This document shows, piece after piece, positions 18,042-27,750 of a DNA stretch of 64,000 nucleotides. Position numbers and translations under genes: made by a program. How positions within the stretch are numbered: position 1 is the stretch's first letter; each line of letters opens with the position of its first letter. The notes below the pieces were generated by a model. The model did not search any database and was not told the origin of the DNA. It was given only the letters and a program-made list of their open reading frames with translations. The DNA comes from Clostridium omnivorum. GTDB taxonomy: Bacteria > Bacillota > Clostridia > Clostridiales > Clostridiaceae. The stretch spans positions 2,753,501-2,817,500 of the forward strand of contig NZ_BRXR01000001.1 in NCBI RefSeq assembly GCF_026012015.1, written 5' to 3'.

Positions 18042-19739
18042 ATGAAAATATCCAAATTTTTAAACCTTATAGGCGGGTTATTTTTACTAATAATTTTTAT
18101 GACTGCAGCAAGCATCATTTTTCTTACTTACTCCTTTCAAAGTGAAAAGACCGCAGTAAGTAGACAAGCTGAGTTTAAGCAGTTGGGAATAGATTTAGAA
18201 AACTCAACCAATTACTTAACCAATGAGGCAAGAGCTTATGTACAATTTGGAGACCAAGTACATTATGATAATTATACGAAAGAGCTTAATGAAACTAAAA
18301 CGAGAGATAAAGTTGTAAAAAGGCTCAAAGAACTTAATGCACCAGAAGGTGAATTAGCCCTTATTGAGCAGGCAAAAGCCAATTCTGATGGTATGGTAAC
18401 AACAGAAGATCAAGCTATGGGAGATGCTAAAGCTGGTAATTTTGATAAAGCTAGAAAGTCTATGTTTGATAGCAATTATGATGCTAATAAAGCTAATATA
18501 GATGCTAATATAAAAGATTTTCAAAATAAGATGAATGCAAGAGCAGAAAAAGAAACTGATAAGGCAACTTTAAATTTATACATTTCAATATATGTTACAA
18601 TAGCATTAATAGCAGTTTTAACATTGTTAATTATTTACACATTTGTTGTATTAACTAAGAAAATATCAAACTTGGGAAAAATTTCGGATAGACTTGCTGA
18701 ACTTTCAAATAACGAAGGTGACTTAACCTCCAGATTAGAGCTTAATAGTAAGGATGAAATTGGGCAAATTGCAAAGTCCTTTAATAAAATGCTAGAAAGT
18801 CTTCAAATACTAATTTCTGAAATAAATACTACTACAGAGCAAGTAGCTGCACACTCAGAACAAGCATCTGGCACTATGACTGATGTTTCTGAAAAAATAA
18901 GATATATTAGTGAAGCTACAGTTCAAATAGCCAGAGGTTCAGAGGACTTGAGTGCTACTACTGAGGAAGTAAATGCATCAACGCAGGAAATAGAGTCAAC
19001 AACAAACGAGCTTTCGAGAAAAGCTGCTGGTGCAAGTGAATCATCTAAGGAAATAAAGAAACGTGCAAATATAATAAAAGGTAAAGGTGTGGCTTCAATG
19101 GAAGAAGCTAATACTCTGTACGATGAAAAGCAGGGGCATATATTAAGAGCAATTGATGAAGGAAAAATAGTTGGAGAGATAAAGGCAATGGCTGAGGCTA
19201 TAGGGGCTATAGCAGAGCAAACAAATCTTTTAGCTTTGAATGCAGCTATTGAAGCTGCTAGAGCTGGTGAGCAAGGAAGGGGCTTTGCTGTAGTTGCTGA
19301 TGAGGTAAAAAAACTTGCAGAACAATCCTCTGAAACTGTATCAAATATACAAGGAGTACTAGGTAAGGTTCAGAATGCTTTTGATAACTTGTCAAAGAAT
19401 ACTCTAGATGTATTAGGCTTTATAGATAATAAAGTTAAACCTGATTATCAACTTCTTGTAGAAACTGGCGAGCAGTACGAGAAGGATGCAGTGCAGATAA
19501 ATGAAGTTTTAGCGGGAGTTGCTAATTCATCAAATTTGATGCTTGGTTCAATAGAAGAGGTTGGAAGGGCAATTCAAAGCGTATCTGCAACAGCAGAGGA
19601 AGCAGCTGCAAGCTCAGAAGAGATTCAAGCAAGCATAAGTGAAACAGCTTCCTTTGTAGAAGAAGCTGTAGTACAAATCAATGAACAGGCAGAAATGGCA
19701 CATAAGCTTAATAACTTAGTTAGAAAGTTTAAGGTATAA
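18042..19739 (+). CDS. Methyl-accepting chemotaxis protein
   Basis: Membrane chemoreceptor of about 565 residues. Membrane helices lie near residues 8-30 and 178-200, with a four-helix-bundle type ligand domain between them. A HAMP linker and the long cytoplasmic coiled coil follow. The signalling tip is intact ([20 protein letters not shown] and [18 protein letters not shown]). The start at 18042 is chosen over 17991 because AGAGGGGGAG lies about 11 bases upstream and the protein then begins with a normal MKISKFLN membrane-anchor start. The ligand is unknown. Confidence 0.93.
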   Translation: MKISKFLNLIGGLFLLIIFMTAASIIFLTYSFQSEKTAVSRQAEFKQLGIDLENSTNYLTNEARAYVQFGDQVHYDNYTKELNETKTRDKVVKRLKELNAPEGELALIEQAKANSDGMVTTEDQAMGDAKAGNFDKARKSMFDSNYDANKANIDANIKDFQNKMNARAEKETDKATLNLYISIYVTIALIAVLTLLIIYTFVVLTKKISNLGKISDRLAELSNNEGDLTSRLELNSKDEIGQIAKSFNKMLESLQILISEINTTTEQVAAHSEQASGTMTDVSEKIRYISEATVQIARGSEDLSATTEEVNASTQEIESTTNELSRKAAGASESSKEIKKRANIIKGKGVASMEEANTLYDEKQGHILRAIDEGKIVGEIKAMAEAIGAIAEQTNLLALNAAIEAARAGEQGRGFAVVADEVKKLAEQSSETVSNIQGVLGKVQNAFDNLSKNTLDVLGFIDNKVKPDYQLLVETGEQYEKDAVQINEVLAGVANSSNLMLGSIEEVGRAIQSVSATAEEAAASSEEIQASISETASFVEEAVVQINEQAEMAHKLNNLVRKFKV

Positions 19740-19757
19740 AAAATATTAAAAGATAAG

Positions 19758-19800
19758 TCCCTAGCATAGAAGATTAAAATATGCTAGGGATTTTATAATT
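19758..19800 (+). terminator. Terminator after the chemoreceptor gene
   Basis: TCCCTAGCATA (19758-19768) pairs perfectly with TATGCTAGGGA (19780-19790), followed by TTTTAT. Confidence 0.85.
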
Positions 19801-19851
19801 TTTATGACTTTGAGGCAAACTAGTTTTAAATAAAAACTAGGAGAGGGTATT

Positions 19852-20460
19852 ATGTTTGAGCTGATTCATGGATTTATAATAGGTTTATTCATAGGTATGC
19901 CATTTGGGCCTATTGGCGCAATATATATGAGGGTTACATTGAAAAAAGGTATTCGCTATGGACTTATGGCTGGGATTGGAGGCACTGTTGCAGATGCCAC
20001 CTTAGGAGCTGTAGTAATATATGGAGTAAGCTCCATTTCTCGCTTTTTAGTTAGAGAACATCATATTATACAAACCGTATGCGGTATTATAGCAATTATT
20101 TTAGGTATAACTATGTTATTTACCCATGAGAAGAAAAAGGTGTTTTTAATTGAGTCTGACTCAAAAATTAAGATACTTTTATCTACCTTCTCATTTGCTG
20201 TTATAAACCCTGCAACAGTAATTTCACTGTTCATAATTACTAGTACCTTCAGTGCAGGCTATCTTCATACAAGGTTTAATAATGCATTAATGGTCCTGGG
20301 AATCTATATAGGAAGCTTTTTGTGGATGGCACTATTTGTCGGTGGCGCAAGTGCACTTCGAAAATGGCTAACTGAAGGAAAAAAGAATTATGCTAATAAA
20401 GGAATTGGGGTGCTGCTAATAATAAGTGGAGTTTTTTTACTTATAAGCAAACATATTTAA
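19852..20460 (+). CDS. LysE/RhtB-type small-molecule exporter
   Basis: Membrane protein of 202 residues with about six hydrophobic segments. The N-terminal part carries the family pattern G-x-P-F-G-P-I-G (residues 19-26) followed by R-x3-K-G-x2-Y-G-x2-A-G-x-G. LysE-family proteins export amino acids or related compounds. An AGGAGAGGG site precedes the start. It is the last gene of the clean housekeeping part of the window. Confidence 0.85.
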   Translation: MFELIHGFIIGLFIGMPFGPIGAIYMRVTLKKGIRYGLMAGIGGTVADATLGAVVIYGVSSISRFLVREHHIIQTVCGIIAIILGITMLFTHEKKKVFLIESDSKIKILLSTFSFAVINPATVISLFIITSTFSAGYLHTRFNNALMVLGIYIGSFLWMALFVGGASALRKWLTEGKKNYANKGIGVLLIISGVFLLISKHI

Positions 20461-20585
20461 TTATTAAGTATTTTAAAGCTACTGCTTACATTAAAATAAT
20501 AGAATTAGAGGGCCATTATCCAGCTTTCACACTTTTATCAAATTTGTCATATGATAAATTGAATCACTATTTGGAGTGAGTTTAG

Positions 20586-20852
20586 TTGTTATACGCTCTA
20601 ATTTTAGCAGGAGGAAAAGGAGTTAGGCTTTATCCACTATCTAGAGAAAAGAATCCAAAACAATTTCTAAAGGTTATTAATGACAAGAGTTTTTTGCGAA
20701 ATACAGTAGATAGGATTAAGCCTTTAGTAAGTAAAGAAAATATATACGTAGTGACAAACGAGGAATACTTAGACAAAATCTATGATGAGCTTCCAGAAAT
20801 AAATAAGGAAAATATTTATGTAGAGCCTGCCAATAAAGAGACCGCTTTATAG
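20586..20852 (+). pseudogene. Truncated mannose-1-phosphate guanylyltransferase
   Basis: The 88 residues encoded are the N-terminus of a sugar nucleotidyltransferase: the nucleotide-binding LILAGGKGVRLYPLSREKNP signature, then KQFL and an EPANKETA motif. Normal GDP-mannose pyrophosphorylases are about 350 residues, so roughly three quarters is missing. Start is TTG with GGAGTGAG upstream. After the stop, short frames such as HLENGDCVMKIIA (about 20861-20900) may be further debris. It marks the left edge of the decayed accessory region. Confidence 0.85.
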
Positions 20853-21165
20853 ACGATATAGGTCATTTGGAAAATGGTGATTGTGTGATGAAAATAATAG
20901 CAAGTAAAAACCTGTTAAAGATGTAAATTTAAATATTAGTGTGTTCTAAAGTGTGTGGTGCTGTATCATAAAAACACATCAATAAGTTTGAAAGAATATA
21001 TCTAGAAGGTGAACAATAAATAAATCTATTTTAGCTTACCTAAAATTAAGAATGTTATATAGATTTACTTAGTTTTAAGAATTTAAGATAAACCATATAA
21101 GGTTCACTGTGAACCGGTTAAGAAAAAGTGCTCTTTTTGCATAGCTAAAGATAGCATGGAGTGTT
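20853..21165. other. Decayed intergenic DNA after the truncated nucleotidyltransferase
   Basis: No intact gene. Short out-of-frame coding-like fragments occur just after the pseudogene; the rest is AT-rich with frequent stops in all frames. Confidence 0.5.
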
Positions 21166-21417
21166 TCAATTTGGAATGCTTCTAAATATACCTAAGTTTT
21201 TTATCTTTTTTGTTTTAATAGTATGATGGCTTGTATGATATATAATATTATTACCTTTACAATTAGCCAGTTCATGAGTAGCGTCTTTAGCACTTGAGAT
21301 TGCTTGAATTACACTCATTTTATCAATAAAAAGATAATCACCTTCCACATGGTATCCAATTATGTGTAATTTTACCCACTGATTGGGGTATAAGGCTCTA
21401 ATTTCTTCCCAACTCAT
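21166..21417 (-). CDS. Small hypothetical protein, 83 aa
   Basis: Begins MSWEEIRALYPNQWV, a pattern I associate with a family of small uncharacterised proteins that open with W-E-E-I-x3-Y-P-N-x-W-V. AAGGAGTG lies 5 bases before the start on the minus strand, which supports a real gene in otherwise decayed surroundings. The C-terminus is basic (KTKKIKNLG). Function unknown. Confidence 0.65.
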   Translation of the reverse strand: MSWEEIRALYPNQWVKLHIIGYHVEGDYLFIDKMSVIQAISSAKDATHELANCKGNNIIYHTSHHTIKTKKIKNLGIFRSIPN

Positions 21418-22703
21418 GTTTTCACTCCTTATATGTAAATTTATATATATTTTAGCATAAAGGAAGAAAAATTTAATTAAAAAAATTGTTTATTAACAGT
21501 ATAAAATATTTTTATAGTGACAAGTGGTCATAAGCTAACTAAATGCTGTTATTAGTCTTAACTATATTATTATTTTAGATTTGAGAAGAATGCTAATTTT
21601 CTAAAATAAAAAAACAATACAGGTGTTAAAGCGCATTTCTTCAATTGTATAGGCACGCTTTGGGTATTACTTGCTGATTCAGGTCAGGAATTCGGTAATA
21701 AGAAATGATGGATGAAGTATATTTTACTATGTTTTTTATAAGTTCTATGTGAAAAATAATAACTATGTAGAAGTTAAATTGCATGGGATATACTTTTTTA
21801 TGGGAAATAGAAAAAAGGGTTACCATATGATTATGTTTCAGTCTTAATATATAATTCCTCCAGTAGAGTCTTTTGAAAAAATCCACCAAGCTGAGAAGCT
21901 TGACCTTTTAAAATAGACCATTATCTAAGCAATTACGTTTCAATGGGAGTTATTATGGACAACTATATAGGTAGTGGAGCTTAGGTAAAGCTTGTCTAAA
22001 CAAGTGAGGATTTGCAATACTCTACGAGCTTCTGAAGGAGAATATAAATATGATAAATACAAGGATCCAGGCCTTTAAGTTATTAAAAAGTATATGTAAA
22101 AGTGAATGTAAGAAGACATGAAAAAGTATGTCCAACAATGAATAGAGTGATTCTTGTTACCACAGTTATACGTAAATAATAATGGACAAGTATCCTTTGA
22201 AGGTCTTAAAATGGGCTTTGGACAAGTTGTTAGAAATCCTTAGAGATTTCTTATGTCTTACTTGAATTTGAAATAAATTTTACCTTATTAATAAAAAAGG
22301 GTATATTTATCACACTAAGTATTAAATGTAAAGGGCATGTCTTCAGAAGGACAATCCATTTATTATTACTAAGTATTAAATTTACGATTCTAGTATTAAA
22401 AAGCCAGATTATTGATAATGAGAGTAGTTACCATGTGAAAACCTTGAGAATGAAAGGATTTTCTATGCAAAAACCTTTATTTTCCTAATAGAAATATATG
22501 TAATATTATGCATGGTATGCATACGCTTCTATACTTGTCCAAAAGACACCCAAAGTTCTTAAAATAAAATACTCCGTACCTCCGTATTTGTGCCTCTTAT
22601 TTCTATTTTATCGGAAAAAAGGAATGACTAATTAAGGGACTTTTACAGTTCCTACTTAGCTTGTAGTATTAACAAGTCAAGTTATCAAAAAGTTAAAGAG
22701 AAA
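21418..22703. other. Long decayed stretch without an intact gene
   Basis: About 1.3 kb with stops in every frame. Runs that read like broken coding sequence occur on the plus strand near 21849-21975, such as VESFEKIHQAEKLDLL then, after a shift, DHYLSNYVSMGVIMDNYIG. I could not assign them to a family. Together with the truncated gene at 20586 this looks like the remains of former chromosomal genes. Confidence 0.5.
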
Positions 22704-22952
22704 GTGCATGATAAAAGCTATGAGAAAGGATGTCCAAAGAACATTCGTTCTCATATAAAGCTTATGCATAAAAAAACGAGTACCTATATTTTTAGGGTAA
22801 TTGATTCATGGAGGCTTTGGCTGAGAAATTTTTATAAGGATTACTTAAAGAAATTATCATATATATTATTCTTAGAGAGAAGTTCTAAAAGTTATGATAA
22901 CACTGAATTTAATAGGCTTAATACTTTTATTTACACGAAGCAAATGAGATAA
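22704..22952 (+). CDS. Doubtful small ORF, 82 aa
   Basis: Basic, aromatic-rich sequence with only a weak AAAGAGAAAG upstream. It follows the decayed stretch and may be the tail of a broken gene, not a functional one. No family recognised. Confidence 0.25.
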   Translation: MHDKSYEKGCPKNIRSHIKLMHKKTSTYIFRVIDSWRLWLRNFYKDYLKKLSYILFLERSSKSYDNTEFNRLNTFIYTKQMR

Positions 22953-22985
22953 TTGTAATATCAGGGATAAATTGGGGGAGAAACT

Positions 22986-24212
22986 ATGCAGAAATGTAGG
23001 TTAAATGGAAAAATAGTATATGCATTTAAAGTTATTAACGAAAAGGAAATTATTGATATTGAATATGAAAAGAAGCTTAGAAAAGCAAGCGAACAAGGTG
23101 AGCTAGAATGCGAAGACTGTGGTCTAGATGTAGTATTTAAGTTTGGAAAAGTAAAAATACCACATTTTGCACACAAAAATAATTCACTGGGCGGGGGTTG
23201 CTCTTACTCAAGAGAAACAGAGGAACATATAATGGGTAAGAAAATTCTAATGCAGCTAATGATTAATAACTATAAAGATATTTATGCAGAAATGAGATAT
23301 AGATTTGATAATGGTAGGTGGGCGGATTTATACTTTAGATTTAGTGATGGAAAAGAACTTGCTATTGAATTTCAAAGGGAATTGAATAGTGTAGTATATT
23401 GGGAAGATAAGAATAATTTCTACCAAGAAAATCAAATTAATAATTTGTGGATTGCTGCTGGAAAAAGAGAAGAATTTGAGAATATATTAAGGGAATATGA
23501 ATTTGTATTTCAACATAGGCTTTTTATTAATAGTAATAATAATAAATTGCTTATTCTTGATGTAGAAAGAAAAGAATTGATAATAGCATCAAAGATGATT
23601 GCTATAGATGAAGAAATTAATGAGATTATAATGGATAGAATATTTTTCAGAGCCTATGCTATAAATTCTATTAATATAATGCCTGATGGGACAATAGATT
23701 GTGATTATAATAGAGAATTTGATAGAGCAAGAAATGAGTTTATTCAGTCATATTTGGATGAAAAGAAAAGAAAGTTTGAAGAATTAGAGTGTATTAAAAG
23801 GCAGACGGAGGAAGAAGAAAAAAGGATTAATGAAAAGCTAGAAAGAAAGCACAAGGAAGAAATGCAAAGAATAGAACGACAGCCAAAAGAAACTAGTAAT
23901 GAGAAACAAGAGAATGATAGGTCTGATGCATGGGGTGAAATTGGATATAGTAGAAATGTGTACAACAACAAACATTATCAGAAAAAAAGTTATAATGAGT
24001 TTAGGAGAAATGATGATTACTACAGAGATAAAGTAAGAAAGGCTATATTGGGGTATAGGTACGGGATTGAAAATTTAGTCAGGATATTATTAAGGGGAGG
24101 AGCAACAGAATATAATCTTATAAAAAATATATTTGAAGAAGAAATAGGTAAGGGAAATTTAAAAGCGAAAAAAGCATTTGATGAAGTAATGAAGCAGGCT
24201 AGGCTTGATTAG
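22986..24212 (+). CDS. CoiA-like protein (putative nuclease)
   Basis: A 408-residue protein related to competence protein CoiA. The N-terminal part has a zinc-finger-like C-E-D-C-G motif followed by K-I-P-H-F-A-H (about residues 38-62). A nuclease-like core follows with RWADLYF and ELAIEFQRE (about residues 108-140), the D ... E-x-Q arrangement of this PD-(D/E)XK-like group. A charged coiled coil spans about residues 250-315, and the last 70 residues are helical. True CoiA acts in DNA uptake; relatives also occur on mobile islands where their role is not established. GGGGAG lies 7 bases before the start. Confidence 0.75.
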   Translation: MQKCRLNGKIVYAFKVINEKEIIDIEYEKKLRKASEQGELECEDCGLDVVFKFGKVKIPHFAHKNNSLGGGCSYSRETEEHIMGKKILMQLMINNYKDIYAEMRYRFDNGRWADLYFRFSDGKELAIEFQRELNSVVYWEDKNNFYQENQINNLWIAAGKREEFENILREYEFVFQHRLFINSNNNKLLILDVERKELIIASKMIAIDEEINEIIMDRIFFRAYAINSINIMPDGTIDCDYNREFDRARNEFIQSYLDEKKRKFEELECIKRQTEEEEKRINEKLERKHKEEMQRIERQPKETSNEKQENDRSDAWGEIGYSRNVYNNKHYQKKSYNEFRRNDDYYRDKVRKAILGYRYGIENLVRILLRGGATEYNLIKNIFEEEIGKGNLKAKKAFDEVMKQARLD

Positions 24213-24515
24213 TGCTATACATTTATGCTTGGAATTATTATAAGACCATAAAAGAAAATAGGGTAGTACCTAATAATTTATAAATGTACTAAGAATTCTA
24301 TTTAATAGACAAGGGACATTATTTGAAGTTATAGAGGCAATTAAGTGGTACATTTTAGATAAAATAGATAAACTGTGAAGATATGAGGAAAGGAAACGTC
24401 ATATTTATTAATTGTATTTAAGAAGTATAGCAAATGTAACTTGTTAGGACATAACTATATGCGGTTAGCTATAGTGAATCGTATAATAAGTAACGGATAT
24501 TTTTTATAAATATAT
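24213..24515. other. Intergenic, nothing recognised
   Basis: AT-rich, stops in all frames, no convincing start with ribosome binding site and no repeat. Confidence 0.4.
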
Positions 24516-24554
24516 GTTATCAATACTACTCGTGGAGTGCGTAGTATTGATAAC
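24516..24554. repeat. Perfect 14-bp inverted repeat upstream of mcrBC
   Basis: GTTATCAATACTAC (24516-24529) and GTAGTATTGATAAC (24541-24554) are perfect complements separated by 11 bases. No T-run follows. It could be an operator, a recombination site or the 5' hairpin of a structured leader RNA that ends at the terminator at 24593-24647. Confidence 0.7.
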
Positions 24555-24592
24555 AAGGGTGGAGAAGTAGAAGAGATGAAAAGCCTGTAAAT

Positions 24593-24647
24593 AAGGGGGG
24601 TGAGACTTGGTGTGCAAGAAGCCGAAGATTGAAACCCCCTTTTTTTA
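24593..24647 (+). terminator. Terminator-like hairpin in the mcrBC leader region
   Basis: A run of six G (24595-24600) can pair with five C (24635-24639), followed by seven T. The roughly 34-base loop contains a small CTTG/CAAG helix (24606-24618). With the inverted repeat just upstream it could end a short RNA of about 130 bases. Confidence 0.55.
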
Positions 24648-24692
24648 TTATTCCTTGGAAACATACCCAGTATATTCAAGTTTATAGTTGAG

Positions 24693-24792
24693 TTAGCAGA
24701 TTAGATGTGTTACTCTGATGACATAGCAGGTTAGATATTTCGCTCTTACGACAGAACGAATTAGATGTTTTTTCAATGAGAGTAGGTTAGAT
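24693..24792. repeat. Degenerate 30-bp-period repeats
   Basis: TTAGAT recurs at 24701, 24731, 24761 and 24787, with partial matches around it (CAGATTAGATGT, CAGGTTAGATAT, CGAATTAGATGT, AGGTTAGATAAA). Spacing is 30, 30 and 26 bases. There are too few, too degenerate units for a CRISPR array. They lie 120-220 bases before mcrB. Confidence 0.5.
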
Positions 24793-24912
24793 AAATAGCA
24801 GGAAATGAGGGACAAGTGGGTGGAAAAATAAATGGATGCAGCTAGATGGATATGGCCAGAGGATAAATAGAGTTTGTGGAATATTAAAATTTGAAAGAGG
24901 AGGTACTGCTAA

Positions 24913-27750
24913 ATGATAAATACCAAAAAGCTCAAGGATGTTCTTGGTACTTATAAGAAAGATTTTGTATCTCAGCAATGGGAAAACGAACGATATAAAT
25001 GGGAAGCCGTGAAACACTTCCAAGATCATTGGGACATCAATGCTCGTAATTTTGCTGAGATGTTTACTAAGGCAACAGATAAAACATATAATCTGCTTGC
25101 CTCCATGAACAACTTCCCAAGAGTCATGATTCAGGGATTTGCATCAGCAGATCCAGAGTCAACCAGAGCCATGTTTATAAATCTTTTTGATGAAACGAAG
25201 GATTTTGTAGAACGAGTTGAAAAATTTCAGTCTGATGCGGAAACAGTGCGGACAAAATATGATGATGGCACTTGGAAACAACATTATCAGAATCCAAATT
25301 CCATCAGCACATACCTATGGCTCCGTTATCCGGACAAATACTATATATACAAATACTCAGAGTGTCGTGCTGTGGCAAAGGAACTGGGCAGTGATTTCGT
25401 TCCGAAAAAGGGTGCATCTTCTGTTAATCTTGTGGGTGGATTTAAGCTGTACAATGAAATCTGTGAGCAGCTGGCTGTAGATGAAGAATTGGTTCAGTTA
25501 CTACAGTCTGTGCTGACAGACAGCTGCTACCCGGACAAAGAACTGAAAACATTGGCAATTGATGTGGGGTTCTATATCAGCCGATTTTATTCAAAAAAGT
25601 CTACAGATGATACCACAGAGTGGTTCCCAAAGGATTATAGCCCCAATATTACGACCGAAGAGTGGATTTCCCTTCTTATGGATGAAACTGTGTTCACGAC
25701 TAATAGTCTTGAAATCATGAAACGTATAAAAGACTATGGTGGTATGGCTACATGCACACAGCTTTCTATTAAGTACGGAGAGACGGCGAATTTCTATAAT
25801 GCCGGGTCATCCTCTCTAGCAAGACGAGTTGCTGAGGTAACTAGATGCCCTGTTATGACCAAAGATACAGATAACTCAGAATGGTGGCCGATTCTATATA
25901 TTGGAAGGCATGCAGACAAAAGCACAGAATGCGGCTATATTTGGAAGTTACGTGATGAATTGAATGAAGCACTGGATCAAATTAACTTATCAGAAATTCC
26001 GTTGTATGCCAATGAAACACCTGCCATCTGGAAAATCAGTCACGGCACGGATTGCATTTCAGATGCCGAGGCAAAGATTTTTGAAGAAAACCATGTTATT
26101 GTAGTCCATAAGGATACAAAAGCCAAAGCAACTTCCAAAGTGAGCCAAGGTGAGAGTTTTATGCTTTCCATGAAAAAAGGCGATTATTTCTACCTCTGTT
26201 ATGGAAACAGCATCAGGCTTCTGGGCCAGATTACAACGGATGAAGTTGTGCTGAATCCTGAAAAGGAAGATGGATGGTATCAGCGGAAATATAATGTCGT
26301 TGCCAAATCAAAGGATATTTATCCTTATAAGAATACTCAAAAATGGTGGACACCAAATGATAACTCTACATGCATCATAATTGGTGAGTCGGATAAGCAT
26401 TTATTTGAAGAATTGATTTTGAGACCGTATTTTGATATGACATTAGATTCGTTGCTGAGCAATAGTACTGATAAACACGGTTACTGGTGGTTGAACGCCA
26501 ACCCGAAAATCTGGAGCTTCTCCGATATTGGTATCGGTGAAACACAAAGTTATACTCTTTACAACGATAATGGCAACAAACGCCGTATCTTCCAGAACTT
26601 CTTGGATGCTAAGGCCGATGATTTTATTATCGGATATGAATCTTATCCGGTAAAACAGGTTGTGGCTATTGCGAAAGTAACGAAAGAAAATGACGGTGAG
26701 AATCTCTATTTTGAAAAAGTAGACGGACTTGCAACACCGATTGATTACTTAACACTAAAGAGCTGCCCTGAGCTGGAGCGCATGGAATACTTCACCAATC
26801 CGCAAGGTAGTCTTTTTAAGCTAACCAAAGGTGAATATGATTTTATCATGGATTTAATCCGTGAGGAGAATCCGGTTGCACAGAAAGAAACTGTCGAAGC
26901 CTACTCCAAAGAAAGATTTTTAGAAGAAGTCTATATGACCGGCGAACGTTTTGATACACTTGTTTCTTTGTTAAAGAATAAACAGAATCTGATTTTGCAG
27001 GGCGCTCCTGGTGTTGGTAAGACCTTTGCGGCAAGGCGTCTGGCCTATGCAATGATAAAGGAGAAAGACGATAGCCGCATCGAATTTATCCAGTTTCACC
27101 AAAACTATTCCTATGAAGACTTCGTAATGGGTTATAAACCGCAGGGCGAAGGATTTGAATTGCAAAACGGTACTTTCTATCGTTTCTGCCAGAAGGCAGC
27201 GAACATGCCGAGCAAACCATTTTTCTTTATCATAGATGAAATCAATCGCGGTAACATGAGTAAAATTTTTGGTGAGCTGCTCATGCTGATTGAAAGAGAC
27301 TATCGTGGAACAAAGGCAACGCTTGCCTATAACGGGATGCCATTTACTGTTCCAAAGAACTTATACATCATCGGCATGATGAACACCGCTGATCGCAGCC
27401 TTGCTATGATTGACTATGCTCTACGTCGACGTTTTAGTTTCTTCGAAATGGAACCGGGATTCAATTCTGGCGGTTTCAAAGCATATGAAGCGGCATTTGA
27501 CAATGATACGTTCAATACTCTGATAGAGCGCATTAAAGAATTGAATAAGGAAATTGCTGCTGACAGTTCTCTTGGTAAAGGATTCTGCATTGGCCACAGC
27601 TATTTCTGTGGTCAGAAAGAATGCACAGATGAATGGATGATGGAAGTTGTTGAATATGATATTCTTCCAATGCTGAGCGAGTATTGGTTCGATGAACCAG
27701 CTAAGCTGCAGCGTTGGCAAAACATACTGCGTGGTGTTTTCAATGACTAA
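24913..27750 (+). CDS. mcrB: McrB-type GTPase subunit of a modification-dependent restriction system
   Basis: AAA+ motor subunit of 945 residues that recognises modified DNA and drives the McrC nuclease. An N-terminal region of about 500 residues is unrecognised. An EVE domain follows (about residues 524-655, opening YWWLNANPKIWSF), a PUA-like fold that reads modified bases. The motor has Walker A GAPGVGKT (697-704), Walker B FFIIDEINRGN and the McrB hallmark MNTADRS (823-829). The DNA is clearly more GC-rich than the island around it (some lines exceed 50% GC), and codon choice differs, which points to recent transfer from a higher-GC Firmicute. GAGGAGG lies upstream of the start. Confidence 0.93.
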   Translation: MINTKKLKDVLGTYKKDFVSQQWENERYKWEAVKHFQDHWDINARNFAEMFTKATDKTYNLLASMNNFPRVMIQGFASADPESTRAMFINLFDETKDFVERVEKFQSDAETVRTKYDDGTWKQHYQNPNSISTYLWLRYPDKYYIYKYSECRAVAKELGSDFVPKKGASSVNLVGGFKLYNEICEQLAVDEELVQLLQSVLTDSCYPDKELKTLAIDVGFYISRFYSKKSTDDTTEWFPKDYSPNITTEEWISLLMDETVFTTNSLEIMKRIKDYGGMATCTQLSIKYGETANFYNAGSSSLARRVAEVTRCPVMTKDTDNSEWWPILYIGRHADKSTECGYIWKLRDELNEALDQINLSEIPLYANETPAIWKISHGTDCISDAEAKIFEENHVIVVHKDTKAKATSKVSQGESFMLSMKKGDYFYLCYGNSIRLLGQITTDEVVLNPEKEDGWYQRKYNVVAKSKDIYPYKNTQKWWTPNDNSTCIIIGESDKHLFEELILRPYFDMTLDSLLSNSTDKHGYWWLNANPKIWSFSDIGIGETQSYTLYNDNGNKRRIFQNFLDAKADDFIIGYESYPVKQVVAIAKVTKENDGENLYFEKVDGLATPIDYLTLKSCPELERMEYFTNPQGSLFKLTKGEYDFIMDLIREENPVAQKETVEAYSKERFLEEVYMTGERFDTLVSLLKNKQNLILQGAPGVGKTFAARRLAYAMIKEKDDSRIEFIQFHQNYSYEDFVMGYKPQGEGFELQNGTFYRFCQKAANMPSKPFFFIIDEINRGNMSKIFGELLMLIERDYRGTKATLAYNGMPFTVPKNLYIIGMMNTADRSLAMIDYALRRRFSFFEMEPGFNSGGFKAYEAAFDNDTFNTLIERIKELNKEIAADSSLGKGFCIGHSYFCGQKECTDEWMMEVVEYDILPMLSEYWFDEPAKLQRWQNILRGVFND

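Noticed and set aside
21641-21889. Minus-strand ORF of 82 aa
   Set aside because: No ribosome binding site, low complexity, and it lies across plus-strand coding-like debris.
24516-24647. Retron msr/msd RNA
   Set aside because: No reverse transcriptase gene follows; mcrBC does.
24693-24792. CRISPR remnant
   Set aside because: Only about six bases are constant in each 30-base unit and there are no cas genes.
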